Below are positions 1-8,859 of a stretch of 64,000 nucleotides of DNA, in pieces. The notes beneath the pieces were generated by a model. The model saw nothing but the letters and a program-made list of their open reading frames with translations. It did no database searches and was not told the origin of the DNA. This DNA comes from Tenuibacillus multivorans (GTDB lineage Bacteria; Bacillota; Bacilli; Bacillales; Alkalibacillaceae). The position numbers were made by a program, and so were the translations under genes. The stretch spans positions 59,508-123,507 of the forward strand of contig NZ_FNIG01000009.1 in assembly GCF_900103915.1 (NCBI RefSeq), in the 5' to 3' direction. Position 1 is the first letter of the stretch, and every line of letters begins with the position of its first letter.

Positions 1-468
1 CATTAACTTTCGATATTCCCAAACGTTTAATCCGGTTGATTTCATATCCCAGTGCCAATAGTATTCTGTTGTAATGATGATGTACTTTTCCATTTGTTTA
101 TCCATCATCGCCACTTCTAAAATGGTAGAACCTACACGTAACCCGCGGTAATCATGTGAAACCTCAATTGCCCCTAATTCCATTAGGTCTTCCATTTTAT
201 AAGTGGACCACCGTTCTAATGGATCGGGATGAAGAAACGTAGCATATCCCACAATTTTATCGCCATCTCGAGCGACGATAATTCGTCCTTCTTCAAAATC
301 GGCGATTGAACAAATGGCATCATATTGTTTTTCTGCTGGACGGAAAGCTTTTAATCCACGATCGAAATAGTATTTTGCTAATTCCGCTGATGAAAGAGGC
401 CCTTCGATGATAATTGATTGGTTATGTTTATGAATGATTTGCTTATGATACGTTTTTGGATGCTTCAA
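1..468 (-). CDS. acuA: AcuA-type GNAT protein acetyltransferase (partial, C-terminus off the window)
   Basis: Reverse-strand frame runs open from a TTG at 468 (GGGTGG about 8 nt upstream) to the window edge, giving about 156 residues. The translation keeps long AcuA blocks as I remember the B. subtilis protein, e.g. IIIEGPLSSAELA, RPAEKQYDAI, GRIIVARDGDKIVGYATF and DPLERWS..MEDLMELGAIEV, the GNAT acetyl-CoA core. AcuA acetylates and inactivates acetyl-CoA synthetase AcsA. In Bacillus it heads acuABC beside acsA; the rest lies to the left. Identity is strong; the TTG start is inferred because no ATG lies in frame. Confidence 0.9.
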   Translation of the reverse strand, partial: MKHPKTYHKQIIHKHNQSIIIEGPLSSAELAKYYFDRGLKAFRPAEKQYDAICSIADFEEGRIIVARDGDKIVGYATFLHPDPLERWSTYKMEDLMELGAIEVSHDYRGLRVGSTILEVAMMDKQMEKYIIITTEYYWHWDMKSTGLNVWEYRKLM

Positions 469-596
469 CTCGACACCACCCAGATCAATGTACGATAATC
501 TTCATTTCAAGTATAACACGATTTTTCTTAACAAAATATGATAATGACGAGACGTTTTTGTTGAATGCTTCAATTATTTTAAACATTCTTAACGTG

Positions 597-630
597 AAAA
601 AGAGCACCTACCTTTCTTGGTTAGGTGCTC
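597..630 (-). terminator. Rho-independent terminator of the PBP gene
   Basis: GAGCACCTACC (602-612) pairs with GGTTAGGTGCTC (619-630), with one bulged base, and is followed on the minus strand by a T-run (597-601). It begins 6 bp past the PBP stop codon and ends transcription before acuA. Confidence 0.85.
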
Positions 631-636
631 ATAACA

Positions 637-3600
637 TTATCCTAAATCTCTATTATTTTGATTATCATCATCGTTGTTATTTTCATTACCGTTTCCGTTG
701 TTGTTACCATTTTCATTGCCATTTCCAGTGCCGTTGTCGTTACCATTGTCATTATTATCGCCGTTTCCATTGTTGTCATTGCTGTCATCATTATTCTCAT
801 CATTGTCGTTTTCTTCTTCGTCTTCTTCATCTTCTTCCTGATCGACAGGTAAACCTAAATCACCAAATGTAACAGGGTCTGATAACTCTGACTCTTGACC
901 GTAGAAATCAACGGCACTAATAGCGTATTGTCTATTATCAAGTGGGATTAAAGCGGTTGTTTCTTTTGTTGAATCAACGCGCTGAAATTCACCGTCTTCA
1001 GAGCTAGCCATATAAATTCGATAACCAATGACATCCGTTTCGACTGAATTCCATGTAATGGAGTTATTCTCAATGGTTAACCCTGTTGGTGCTGGTGGAG
1101 CTCCATCATCTTCAGGTGGTTCTTCTTCTGGTACGATGAGATTGGCCCATGCTTCATTGTCAGGTAGAAGCTTACTCAAGTCGGTAATATTATCCCAGCC
1201 TTTTTCCTCAATGAATCCTGGTCTTAGGAAATGACCTTCCTCGACAAACTCAACCGGTGTTTGTTCAGCAGCTTGATAATAATTTTCGCCGATTTGGACG
1301 TATTGCCCTTCAATGACGCTATTATCTCTTTCAGTCGGTACATAATCGACGTTGAATAAGTCGGTTTTAACTAAGCCAAGATCCTCACACATTTCACTTG
1401 GAAGTTTACCTGATAGCTGACAATAACTACGTGTCACTATTCCACCTGGACTTTCAAATCGTTCTTCAGGTGCCATCAATTCAGGATTAATTTCAGTTGC
1501 GACATTAGCTAATTGAGCCCAATACCCTTGGTTCCGGCTACTATAACCAAGTGCACAATCTCGACATACCCTTAAGTTCATATAGTTTCTTCGTTCGTTT
1601 TCGGAAACAAAACCGTCACCATCAACATCATAAGTGTCATAGCCAATCCATGTTCCGAGAGTGACATTAGGGTTCGTCCCAACAAACCAAGAGTCCATCC
1701 AATAGTTTGTTGTACCCGTTTTACCCGCCCAGTCAACATACGGATGATTTAATTGGCTTCTTAAATATGTCCCCGTACCTTGCGTTAGAACGTCTCTAAG
1801 AATATCGACGGTTAAATATGCCGTTTGTGGTGAAAAGACCTCTGTCTCTTCAACCTCATGTTCAAAAATCACATTTCCTTCGCCATCCTCAATCCTCTCA
1901 ATCATATACCCGTCGATAAATTTACCATCGTTTGCGAATGTCGCAAAAGCATTTGTATTTTCTTCGACAGTCACATATTTCGAACCGAGTATATTGGCAG
2001 GTGGTGCGTCATCTGGCGTTACATTACTGAAACCCATTTTTTCGAGGTATTCAGTTGAATCGACACCTTGTTCAGCCATTTCAATTGCTAATCTTCCTGC
2101 AGGTAAGTTGTGTGAATTGAACAGTGCCTGTCTGGCGCTTTCAATACCACTTTCTAAGCTCGCAATATAGTTAGAAGGCGTCCAAACATTACCAGCTGTA
2201 TCCACATATTCAAATTTCACATCAGGTATAGGTGAACCTGGCTGAATAACGCCTTCCTCCATGGCTGGCGCATAACCGAATAATGGTTTCATCGTACTAC
2301 CATTTGGTCTGATGTGGAATGACATATGATTGATTTGACTCCGCTCATGATCACGTCCACCAACAAAGGCAATAATTCTACCCGTTTGATTTTCCATTAA
2401 ATAAGCACCAGTTTCGACAGGTTCTTCTTTTTGATATTGTTCTCCGGTGTTAGGATCAATTCGCGTCACATATTTAGTTGGATTAAAGTAAGAATACTCT
2501 TCTGTGACTTCTTGGAATTTATCATAGATCTCTTTATTGATAGTCGTATGAATGTTATATCCTCTTTGACGTAAGTCACGTTCCGCTAAAATTCTATATT
2601 GTTCTCGTAAGTTACTGTTGTTATTTATTTCATCTAGCGTGTAGCCGTCGTCTATAGCCAACTGCTCAGTCATAATGTCAATCGCGCGACTTTCAATTTC
2701 AAATGTAAGGAAAGGATAGTCAATAATGGTTGATTCCTTTTTATCCGTTAAGTTGCCGATAACATCGTAATTAAGCGCTTCATCAAACTCTTGTTGATTA
2801 ATCATACCTTCATCTAGCATCCGTGATAGAACAACATACTGTCGATCTAAACCGGGCTGTAAGTTTTCTTCAGATTTTACCTCACCATTATTTTTAAACG
2901 GAGTATAAGCTATCGGACTCTGAGGCATTCCAGCGATGTAGGCTGCTTGAGCTAAATTAAGTTCACTAGCGTCAACATCGAATAGGCCCTGAGCCGCAGA
3001 TTGAATACCCGCGATGTTCCGTCCAGAAGAATCTCGACCAAATGGAACGATATTTAAATAAGCTTCAAAAATTTCGTCCTTTTCAAAGAAGTTTTCAAGG
3101 CGTAATGCAATTAAAATTTCTTTAGCTTTACGTTCAAAGGAAACTTCATTCGTTAAAATTTGTGATTTGATCAGTTGCTGGGTTAATGTACTTCCACCTG
3201 ATTGCATCTCTGCATTAGAGAATTCTTGATAAAGAGCTCGCATGATCGCTTTCGGTACAATCCCATTATGTGTTTTAAAATATTCATCTTCCGTTGCGAT
3301 AATCGCATTTTTAACATTTTCTGAAACATTATCTAATGTAACTTCTTCACGGTGTAAATCACTTCTGAGTTCACCCATATGTACATTATTAGCAAAATAG
3401 ATATTTGAAGTCTCTTCATAATTGTAAATTTGTTTACGCATCTCTTCTTTGCCATCATCCGGAAGGCCTTGAACTAAGGATGCGAAATAGCCAAAACCTA
3501 GACCTCCTAAGAAAAACATCGCAACCAAACCGATGATGATAAAGAATAAGGCAATATGCCACATTACATCAAGCGTGATTCGGGTGGATGATAAAAATTT

Positions 3601-3651
3601 TCCTTTTTGGAAGTAGGAAAGCCATTTATCTCTGAATTCATTTTTATCCAT
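637..3651 (-). CDS. Class A penicillin-binding protein (transglycosylase/transpeptidase) with FN3 domain and Asn/Gly/Asp tail
   Basis: Bifunctional peptidoglycan synthase of 1004 residues. One TM helix at about 30-55, then a GT51 transglycosylase domain (ATEDEYF near residue 118, GGSTLTQQL, RKAKEI, YLNIVPFG) and a transpeptidase domain with STMK (active Ser about 452), SHN and KTGTT (about 643). A fibronectin type III domain follows near 850-930. The last 60 or so residues are a low-complexity D/E then N/G/D tail. Acts outside the membrane on lipid II. Start ATG has GGGGGG 8 nt upstream. In related bacilli a PBP of this type sits between acsA and tyrS. The tail could associate with the wall or be a halophile adaptation (inference). 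Confidence 0.93.
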   Translation of the reverse strand: MDKNEFRDKWLSYFQKGKFLSSTRITLDVMWHIALFFIIIGLVAMFFLGGLGFGYFASLVQGLPDDGKEEMRKQIYNYEETSNIYFANNVHMGELRSDLHREEVTLDNVSENVKNAIIATEDEYFKTHNGIVPKAIMRALYQEFSNAEMQSGGSTLTQQLIKSQILTNEVSFERKAKEILIALRLENFFEKDEIFEAYLNIVPFGRDSSGRNIAGIQSAAQGLFDVDASELNLAQAAYIAGMPQSPIAYTPFKNNGEVKSEENLQPGLDRQYVVLSRMLDEGMINQQEFDEALNYDVIGNLTDKKESTIIDYPFLTFEIESRAIDIMTEQLAIDDGYTLDEINNNSNLREQYRILAERDLRQRGYNIHTTINKEIYDKFQEVTEEYSYFNPTKYVTRIDPNTGEQYQKEEPVETGAYLMENQTGRIIAFVGGRDHERSQINHMSFHIRPNGSTMKPLFGYAPAMEEGVIQPGSPIPDVKFEYVDTAGNVWTPSNYIASLESGIESARQALFNSHNLPAGRLAIEMAEQGVDSTEYLEKMGFSNVTPDDAPPANILGSKYVTVEENTNAFATFANDGKFIDGYMIERIEDGEGNVIFEHEVEETEVFSPQTAYLTVDILRDVLTQGTGTYLRSQLNHPYVDWAGKTGTTNYWMDSWFVGTNPNVTLGTWIGYDTYDVDGDGFVSENERRNYMNLRVCRDCALGYSSRNQGYWAQLANVATEINPELMAPEERFESPGGIVTRSYCQLSGKLPSEMCEDLGLVKTDLFNVDYVPTERDNSVIEGQYVQIGENYYQAAEQTPVEFVEEGHFLRPGFIEEKGWDNITDLSKLLPDNEAWANLIVPEEEPPEDDGAPPAPTGLTIENNSITWNSVETDVIGYRIYMASSEDGEFQRVDSTKETTALIPLDNRQYAISAVDFYGQESELSDPVTFGDLGLPVDQEEDEEDEEENDNDENNDDSNDNNGNGDNNDNGNDNGTGNGNENGNNNGNGNENNNDDDNQNNRDLG

Positions 3652-3678
3652 TTGTCGAACCCCCTAAAATGTCAAATC

Positions 3679-3687
3679 TATTATAGC
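3679..3687 (-). promoter_or_regulatory. Extended -10 promoter for the PBP gene
   Basis: The minus strand reads TGCTATAAT about 28 bp upstream of the PBP start codon. No good -35 box is visible at 17 bp, which is usual for extended -10 promoters. Confidence 0.5.
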
Positions 3688-3731
3688 ATAATCTATTAAC
3701 ACATCCTATCCATTAATCGACATGAATTTAG

Positions 3732-3760
3732 TTGCATTTTCGGTTTATATGTGGTAAAAA
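3732..3760 (+). promoter_or_regulatory. Sigma-A-type promoter of the tyrS leader
   Basis: TTGCAT (3732-3737), 17 bp spacer, TAAAAA (3755-3760), placed just before the T-box leader begins. Confidence 0.5.
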
Positions 3761-3786
3761 TATTTCATATCGGAATTGAATATTGT

Positions 3787-4005
3787 TAAGGCTAAGAAGA
3801 GTTGAAGTAGCATATACCCGCTGCTTAAGAGAGCTGATGGTTGCTGCAAATCAGTGCAAGGTATGTGACGAATTACGGCTTGGAGCATCTCTCATAACTG
3901 AGAGCGGTAAAACCGTTATGATGAATGAAGTGGTAGTTAGATGATAACTACAACTAGGGTGGTAACGCGATTCCCTCGTCCCTATAGTGGATGAGGGATT
4001 TTTTT
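3787..4005 (+). promoter_or_regulatory. Tyrosyl T-box leader with antiterminator/terminator
   Basis: T-box motif AGGGTGGTAACGCGA at 3956-3970. A TAC tyrosine codon at 3874-3876 sits in the expected specifier position (AATTACGG). A terminator hairpin (CCCTCGTCC / GGATGAGGG, then a T-run to 4005) lies 28 bp before tyrS. Uncharged tRNA-Tyr is expected to read TAC, stabilise the antiterminator and allow tyrS expression. Confidence 0.95.
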
Positions 4006-4032
4006 ATTAAAAATAAATAGAGGAGGATATAT

Positions 4033-5301
4033 ATGAATATTATTGAGGATTTAAAAGCTCGCGGGTTATTTAATCAGGTCACGGATGAAGAAGGATTAGA
4101 AAAACATTTAAATGACAAAACAGTTTCATTATACTGTGGGTTTGATCCAACAGGGGATAGTTTGCATATCGGACACTTACTTCCAGTGATTATTCTGAAA
4201 CGATTCCAAAAAGCAGGTCACCGTCCAATTGCCCTTGTCGGCGGTGGAACAGGTATGATAGGTGATCCAAGTGGTCGTAATGAAGAAAGACAATTAAATG
4301 ATGCATCAGTTGTGGAACATTACAGTAATCGACTAAAAGAACAGCTTTCCCATTTAATTGATTTTACCGATGATCATAAAGGGGCTATAGCGGTCAATAA
4401 CTTAGATTGGTTAAATGATATGACCGTTATTGAATTATTACGCGATGTCGGAAAGCATTTTAGTGTCAATTATATGCTAGCTAAAGACTCAGTTGAATCT
4501 CGTATTGAAAATGGTATTTCTTTTACAGAGTTTTCATACATGCTGCTTCAATCATTAGATTTCTTAAAGCTTAACCAAAATCAAGATTGCACGCTACAAA
4601 TTGGAGGAAGCGATCAGTGGGGGAATATTACAGCTGGTCTTGAACTCATTCGCCGAACAAGTGAGGAAGGGGAAGAGGTGAAAGCATATGGCTTAACTTT
4701 CCCATTAATTACAAAAGCAGATGGCTCAAAATTCGGTAAGACGGCTGGTGGAGCCATCTGGTTGGACCCAGATAAAACATCGCCCTACGAGTTCTATCAG
4801 TTCTGGGTTAACGCAGATGATCGTGATGTGATTAAGTTTCTAAAATACTTTACATTTTTATCATTAGATGAAATTGCAGAATTAGAAAAAGAAGTAGAGG
4901 AACAGCCCGAACAACGAACTGCTCAACGCCGCTTAGCAGAGGAAATGACGGAGTTAGTCCATGGCGATGAGGCCTTAGACCAAGCCATCCGTATTTCAAA
5001 TGCTTTATTTAAAGGGGATATTAAGGCACTTAATAAAGATGAAATTGAAGCTGGGTTTAAGGATGTTCCATCACATGCTTTAGAGGAATCTGAGAAAGGG
5101 TTAATTGATTTACTTGTAGAGGCTAATATTTCATCATCTAAACGCCAGGCTCGTGAGGATATTAAAAATGGTGCCATTTATATTAATGGTGAACGTGAGC
5201 AAGATATGAAGTACGTTGTAGATGATCAAGATAAAATTGACGGCGCATTTACTGTGATCCGTCGGGGTAAGAAGAAATACTTCCTAATCAGACATCAATA
5301 G
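4033..5301 (+). CDS. tyrS: Tyrosyl-tRNA synthetase
   Basis: Charges tRNA-Tyr with tyrosine in the cytoplasm. 422 residues, the usual bacterial length. Class I signatures are present: LHIGH near residues 44-48 and the KMSKS-equivalent KFGKT near 233. A C-terminal S4-like RNA-binding domain covers about 355-420. AGAGGAGG lies 6-8 nt before ATG. Expression is controlled by the upstream tyrosine T-box. Monocistronic, closed by a terminator shared with the convergent small gene. Confidence 0.98.
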   Translation: MNIIEDLKARGLFNQVTDEEGLEKHLNDKTVSLYCGFDPTGDSLHIGHLLPVIILKRFQKAGHRPIALVGGGTGMIGDPSGRNEERQLNDASVVEHYSNRLKEQLSHLIDFTDDHKGAIAVNNLDWLNDMTVIELLRDVGKHFSVNYMLAKDSVESRIENGISFTEFSYMLLQSLDFLKLNQNQDCTLQIGGSDQWGNITAGLELIRRTSEEGEEVKAYGLTFPLITKADGSKFGKTAGGAIWLDPDKTSPYEFYQFWVNADDRDVIKFLKYFTFLSLDEIAELEKEVEEQPEQRTAQRRLAEEMTELVHGDEALDQAIRISNALFKGDIKALNKDEIEAGFKDVPSHALEESEKGLIDLLVEANISSSKRQAREDIKNGAIYINGEREQDMKYVVDDQDKIDGAFTVIRRGKKKYFLIRHQ

Positions 5302-5306
5302 AGATA

Positions 5307-5342
5307 AAATTCCCGCCAACCAAGAGTTGACGGGAATTTTTT
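5307..5342. terminator. Bidirectional terminator between tyrS and the small membrane gene
   Basis: AATTCCCGCCAAC pairs with GTTGACGGGAATT, with T-runs on both sides. It serves tyrS on the plus strand and the small gene and UPF0182 unit on the minus strand. Confidence 0.85.
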
Positions 5343-5493
5343 AGGACAGATTCTTCTTTAATAACTCAATAATCTCCTCGTTTTGTTGAATTTGCTTTTC
5401 AGTATTTAATCGAATGAGGCGAATCCATCTAATGATAAACGCTACTAAAATCACAGGAAGTAAATACGCAATCACTGCTATAACGTCTTCCAA
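5341..5493 (-). CDS. Small single-span membrane protein, 50 residues
   Basis: TTG start at 5493 with AAGGGGGG 7 nt upstream. The product has one N-terminal TM helix (about residues 4-22), a basic stop-transfer (RWIRLIRL) and a short charged helix ending in KKNLS. It begins 13 bp after the stop of the UPF0182 gene, so the two likely share a transcript. No family recognised. The strong SD and clean fit up to the terminator argue it is real; function unknown. Confidence 0.6.
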   Translation of the reverse strand: MEDVIAVIAYLLPVILVAFIIRWIRLIRLNTEKQIQQNEEIIELLKKNLS

Positions 5494-5506
5494 AAATTGC
5501 CCCCCT

Positions 5507-8242
5507 TTATTCCGTCTCGTTCAATTTATTTTCGATTTCAGTCATGATTTCACCAGCACGCGCCCAATCGCCTTGTGATAATGCATTTTGGTACTGTTCA
5601 AATAGATCAGAAACATCTCTTAATGTTTGGTCAGCATTCAGAATTGGATCTTGCTGTTCTGGGTCATCTACGCCTTCTTCAGGTATATTTCCCGGCTCTC
5701 CTTCTTCAACCATTGTTAAGATGCGGTCCAGTGCTTGATCAAAGGTAGCTTCCATCACAATATAATCTTGATAGGCTACGACAACTTGTTTAACCTCTGG
5801 TAGTGACGTTTGATTTGATGATTCAATATAAATTGGCTCCACATATAAAACTGTATCTTCTATAGGTATCGTTAATAAATTACCACGGATAACATTGGAA
5901 CCACCTTGAGACCATAGGTTTAACTCTTGAGAAATATAACTATCCTGGTTGATTCGATTTTCAATCTGTTGTGGCCCATAAACATTCTTTTGTTTAGGAA
6001 AACGATATACAAAGAATTCACCATAATTGTCACCATCGTTTCTTACACCTAACCAAGCAATCATGTTCTGTCTATTCTTAGGAGAATATGGCATGGTTAA
6101 TAGGAATTCTTCCATATCTTCTTCCGGTAATTTCATGCTGACGTAATAAGGATCCATTACGGTATCATTTGCAAAATATTTCTCAGTCGGAAATTGCCAT
6201 ACATCTTCACGATTATAGAACACTTCAAGGTTTGACATATGATAAGTTCCATATTTCTCCGCTTGGATTTGGAAGAGCATTTCCGGATAACGGAAATGGG
6301 CTCTTACATCATTCGGAACTTCATCGGTGAATAAGTCAGGGAAGATGTTCCGATAGGTTTGATATAACGGGTCATTTGGATTGGATGCATAGAAATTAAC
6401 TTCCCCTGTATAAGCATCAATGGTCACTTTTACAGAGTTTCGGATATAGTTCTGACTACCTTGATAGGGTTCCGCATATGGGAAATTCTCAGCTGTTAAA
6501 TAGCCATCCATCATCCAGCTTAAGCCACCATCTTCACGAACAAATAAATAAGGGTCTAAGTCATATTCAAAAAATGGCGCAATACGATTAACCCGATCGA
6601 CAATGTTACGAGTCTGTAGAAGCTGACTTTCAGCCGTTAATTGGTCTGAAATAAACATGCGGAAATTACCTTCTTTAATAGCGAATAGTAATTTATTTAA
6701 TCCTTGTAATGGGATTCCGCTGTCGGCTTCAAAACGAGTTGATTCATTAACTTCTCCTGCAGGGTAATCGAATTCATCGACTTCTGTATTGACGATGACA
6801 CTACCGTAAGGCTCCTCACCAAAGTAAATCTGTGGCCGCTCAATATCAAAAGAACCCTCTGGAGGTAAGTTTTTCATAATAAACTCCGGTTGACCTTGAC
6901 TATCTATTTCATTAACATGACTCATCGCAACTCCGTAACCGTGTGTATAACGTAAGTTTTCATTAACCCAGGTCTTAGCTTGATCAGGTAAATCTGTTGT
7001 ATTCAATTCACGAGCACCAATAAAGACCTGACTGTATTCACCATCAATCATATAGCGGTCAATATCGATATCGTTATACTCATAGTAGGTTCGGAATGTT
7101 TGTTTTTGATTATAGACCTCAAGTAAAGGTCTAGCGTCATTAATACGGACGTTATCAATGGTTAATTGATTACGTTCAAGTAAATCTTGATCTAAAGTGT
7201 CGTTACCTGGATGTTCAATTTCATTGATATTATCCAAATTATAAGCTGTTCTTGTATAGTTTAAATTATGCTCTAAATAAGGTTCTTCCTTTGAGAATTC
7301 ATTAGGTGATACGACGAACTGCTGAACTGCTACTGAGGCTAACTGTCCAAGAATAACGACAGCAATATAAGTTGCTATTGGATAAATCATGCCCTTTAAT
7401 CGTCCTCGAATGAGCGAGATAATCATCCAAATAGAAGCTAAAATCGCTGTTCCACCTAAAATATAAGCTTTTGGAATATTGATAACATCGTCCGTATAGC
7501 TTAACCCATGTACGACACTATTTTGAAAGGCATTAACTTCATTGGTTAATAATGTTCCATAAGGCTCAAGAAAGTGTTGCGCAGCCAGTAGCAGGCCGAT
7601 AAAGCCTAATGTAAATCCTAAATGTAATTGAGCTGATCGGCTGCGTCTGTACATCTCAAAGACGGAATAGGCACCGATCTCAGATAGCAACACAATCACA
7701 CTTAAGCTAAGTAAAACACCAATGACAAACTCTATGAATGGTAATATGTAGACATAAAACGATACATCTAAATTAAAGTGCGGGTCAGTCGTTCCAAATG
7801 TCTCGAAATTTAATAGCTTTAAGGCCGGCTCCCAACCTAAACCTTGGACAAGCATTGTCCCAATCACACCAAAAATGATCGAGATAATTAATATAATATT
7901 ACGGCTTGTCTTTTTATTCAGTAGTGCTTCTGGTAATACATTTTGATTCAAGTATCCCAGATAAGATTTATGAATCCACTTTAACGTGAATAAACCAACC
8001 ACTAAAAACAGGACAAAGCCAATGACTCCAAGCGCTACACGACTCGTTAAAATGGTTGTATAGACGCTTTCAAAACCGAGTGTATCCATCCAAATATAGT
8101 TCGTTAGGATGTGAAACCCAATGAATCCCGCTATAACAATGGGTAATAAAATTAAAAATACAAATTTTAATCGTTTCAATAATTTATTAAGGTTATCTTT
8201 TTGCTTTTGATTGATTTGACTGAAAAAATCTTGATCGCTCAT
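5507..8242 (-). CDS. UPF0182 family integral membrane protein
   Basis: 911 residues, typical for UPF0182 (COG1615). The N-terminal third holds about seven hydrophobic helices (first near 25-50, last near 280-310). A long extracytoplasmic region follows, with conserved-looking stretches such as LRYTHGYGVAMSHVNE and PEMLFQIQAEKYGTYH, and an acidic C-terminal segment before a helical end. No catalytic residues can be assigned and the family function is unknown. ATG at 8242 has GGGAGG 6 nt upstream. Expressed divergently from the DUF3219 gene. Confidence 0.88.
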   Translation of the reverse strand: MSDQDFFSQINQKQKDNLNKLLKRLKFVFLILLPIVIAGFIGFHILTNYIWMDTLGFESVYTTILTSRVALGVIGFVLFLVVGLFTLKWIHKSYLGYLNQNVLPEALLNKKTSRNIILIISIIFGVIGTMLVQGLGWEPALKLLNFETFGTTDPHFNLDVSFYVYILPFIEFVIGVLLSLSVIVLLSEIGAYSVFEMYRRSRSAQLHLGFTLGFIGLLLAAQHFLEPYGTLLTNEVNAFQNSVVHGLSYTDDVINIPKAYILGGTAILASIWMIISLIRGRLKGMIYPIATYIAVVILGQLASVAVQQFVVSPNEFSKEEPYLEHNLNYTRTAYNLDNINEIEHPGNDTLDQDLLERNQLTIDNVRINDARPLLEVYNQKQTFRTYYEYNDIDIDRYMIDGEYSQVFIGARELNTTDLPDQAKTWVNENLRYTHGYGVAMSHVNEIDSQGQPEFIMKNLPPEGSFDIERPQIYFGEEPYGSVIVNTEVDEFDYPAGEVNESTRFEADSGIPLQGLNKLLFAIKEGNFRMFISDQLTAESQLLQTRNIVDRVNRIAPFFEYDLDPYLFVREDGGLSWMMDGYLTAENFPYAEPYQGSQNYIRNSVKVTIDAYTGEVNFYASNPNDPLYQTYRNIFPDLFTDEVPNDVRAHFRYPEMLFQIQAEKYGTYHMSNLEVFYNREDVWQFPTEKYFANDTVMDPYYVSMKLPEEDMEEFLLTMPYSPKNRQNMIAWLGVRNDGDNYGEFFVYRFPKQKNVYGPQQIENRINQDSYISQELNLWSQGGSNVIRGNLLTIPIEDTVLYVEPIYIESSNQTSLPEVKQVVVAYQDYIVMEATFDQALDRILTMVEEGEPGNIPEEGVDDPEQQDPILNADQTLRDVSDLFEQYQNALSQGDWARAGEIMTEIENKLNETE

Positions 8243-8376
8243 GGTTACCTCCCTAATTTCCTTTTATATACATGATTACGTTTGTCTTAGTGAATTAGTT
8301 TCACCTATCCTATAATTAGTTTAAAGTAAATCATATGTTGATTCCAGAAGAATTACTTAAAAAGGTGGAGTGTTTC

Positions 8377-8673
8377 GTGACTGATGTTTTCATAAATAAT
8401 TACTTAATAAAGGCTGTTAATTTTAGTTTGGAGAAAGAACAGACGAAAGGAAAAGATTTAAACGTCATCGTCATTGATTTTAAAGTTCATCATGACGATT
8501 ATCATGACGTTACGACACTATTATATATAAATGATTTTGAAGTTAAAGTGCCGAGTGAGGATCTCTTTTTCAGGGCCGAAATTCAGAACTATTTCACCTC
8601 ATTCACTAACTTGTATAAAGAGGGAGCAGTAGGAGACTATCACTTAGAGTTAATCGAGAAGAAAGAGGAGTGA
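8377..8673 (+). CDS. DUF3219 family protein (YkvR-like)
   Basis: 98 residues from GTG at 8377, chosen because AAAAAGGTGGAG sits 6 nt upstream; the longer in-frame ATG at 8335 has no SD. The end of the protein (VPSEDLFFRAEIQNYFTS, TNLYKEGAVGDYHLE) resembles B. subtilis YkvR as I recall it, the small beta-rich DUF3219 family with no known function. Divergent from UPF0182; its stop lies inside a hairpin facing the Cys-rich cassette. Confidence 0.7.
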   Translation: MTDVFINNYLIKAVNFSLEKEQTKGKDLNVIVIDFKVHHDDYHDVTTLLYINDFEVKVPSEDLFFRAEIQNYFTSFTNLYKEGAVGDYHLELIEKKEE

Positions 8674-8689
8674 CTCTGCGTCACCCCTC
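8665..8689 (-). terminator. Hairpin between DUF3219 gene and CC-peptide gene
   Basis: GAGGAGTGAC (8665-8674) pairs with GTCACCCCTC (8680-8689), one mismatch. On the minus strand it is followed by a T-rich stretch (TTTCTTCTC), so it probably ends the MarR-permease-peptide transcript. Confidence 0.5.
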
Positions 8690-8697
8690 TCACAGTG

Positions 8698-8826
8698 TTA
8701 ACAACATGGCTGTTCTGTGTGGTTATCACAGCACTGGCTCTCTTGCTCTTCTTCTGCAGGTTGAATGCTAGTAGAACAGCAGTCTTTTTTTGATTTTCCT
8801 GTAAGAGTTTTCAACAACCTCATCAC
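8698..8826 (-). CDS. Small cysteine-pair peptide (three CC pairs, 42 residues)
   Basis: Reads GTG at 8826 (or ATG at 8823) behind a near-perfect AAAGGAGGTGATT. The 42-residue product has a basic N-terminus (MMRLLKTLTGKSKKD), an acidic middle, and vicinal cysteines at 16-17, 32-33 and at the very end, 41-42. It lies 33 bp downstream of the permease and is presumably co-transcribed with it. No family recognised. Paired cysteines suggest thiol-metal or metalloid binding, for example delivery to the permease (inference). Confidence 0.65.
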   Translation of the reverse strand: MMRLLKTLTGKSKKDCCSTSIQPAEEEQESQCCDNHTEQPCC

Positions 8827-8859
8827 TTTAATCACCTCCTTTAATGGGGGATGAACAAT

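Noticed and set aside
642..872. Several overlapping ORFs on both strands across the PBP tail, rich in one or two residues
   Set aside because: They are frame shadows of the Asn/Gly/Asp-coding repeats of the PBP gene; no ribosome sites.
8335..8376. Longer start for the DUF3219 gene
   Set aside because: No SD at 8335, while the internal GTG at 8377 has AAAAAGGTGGAG at ideal spacing and fits the family start.
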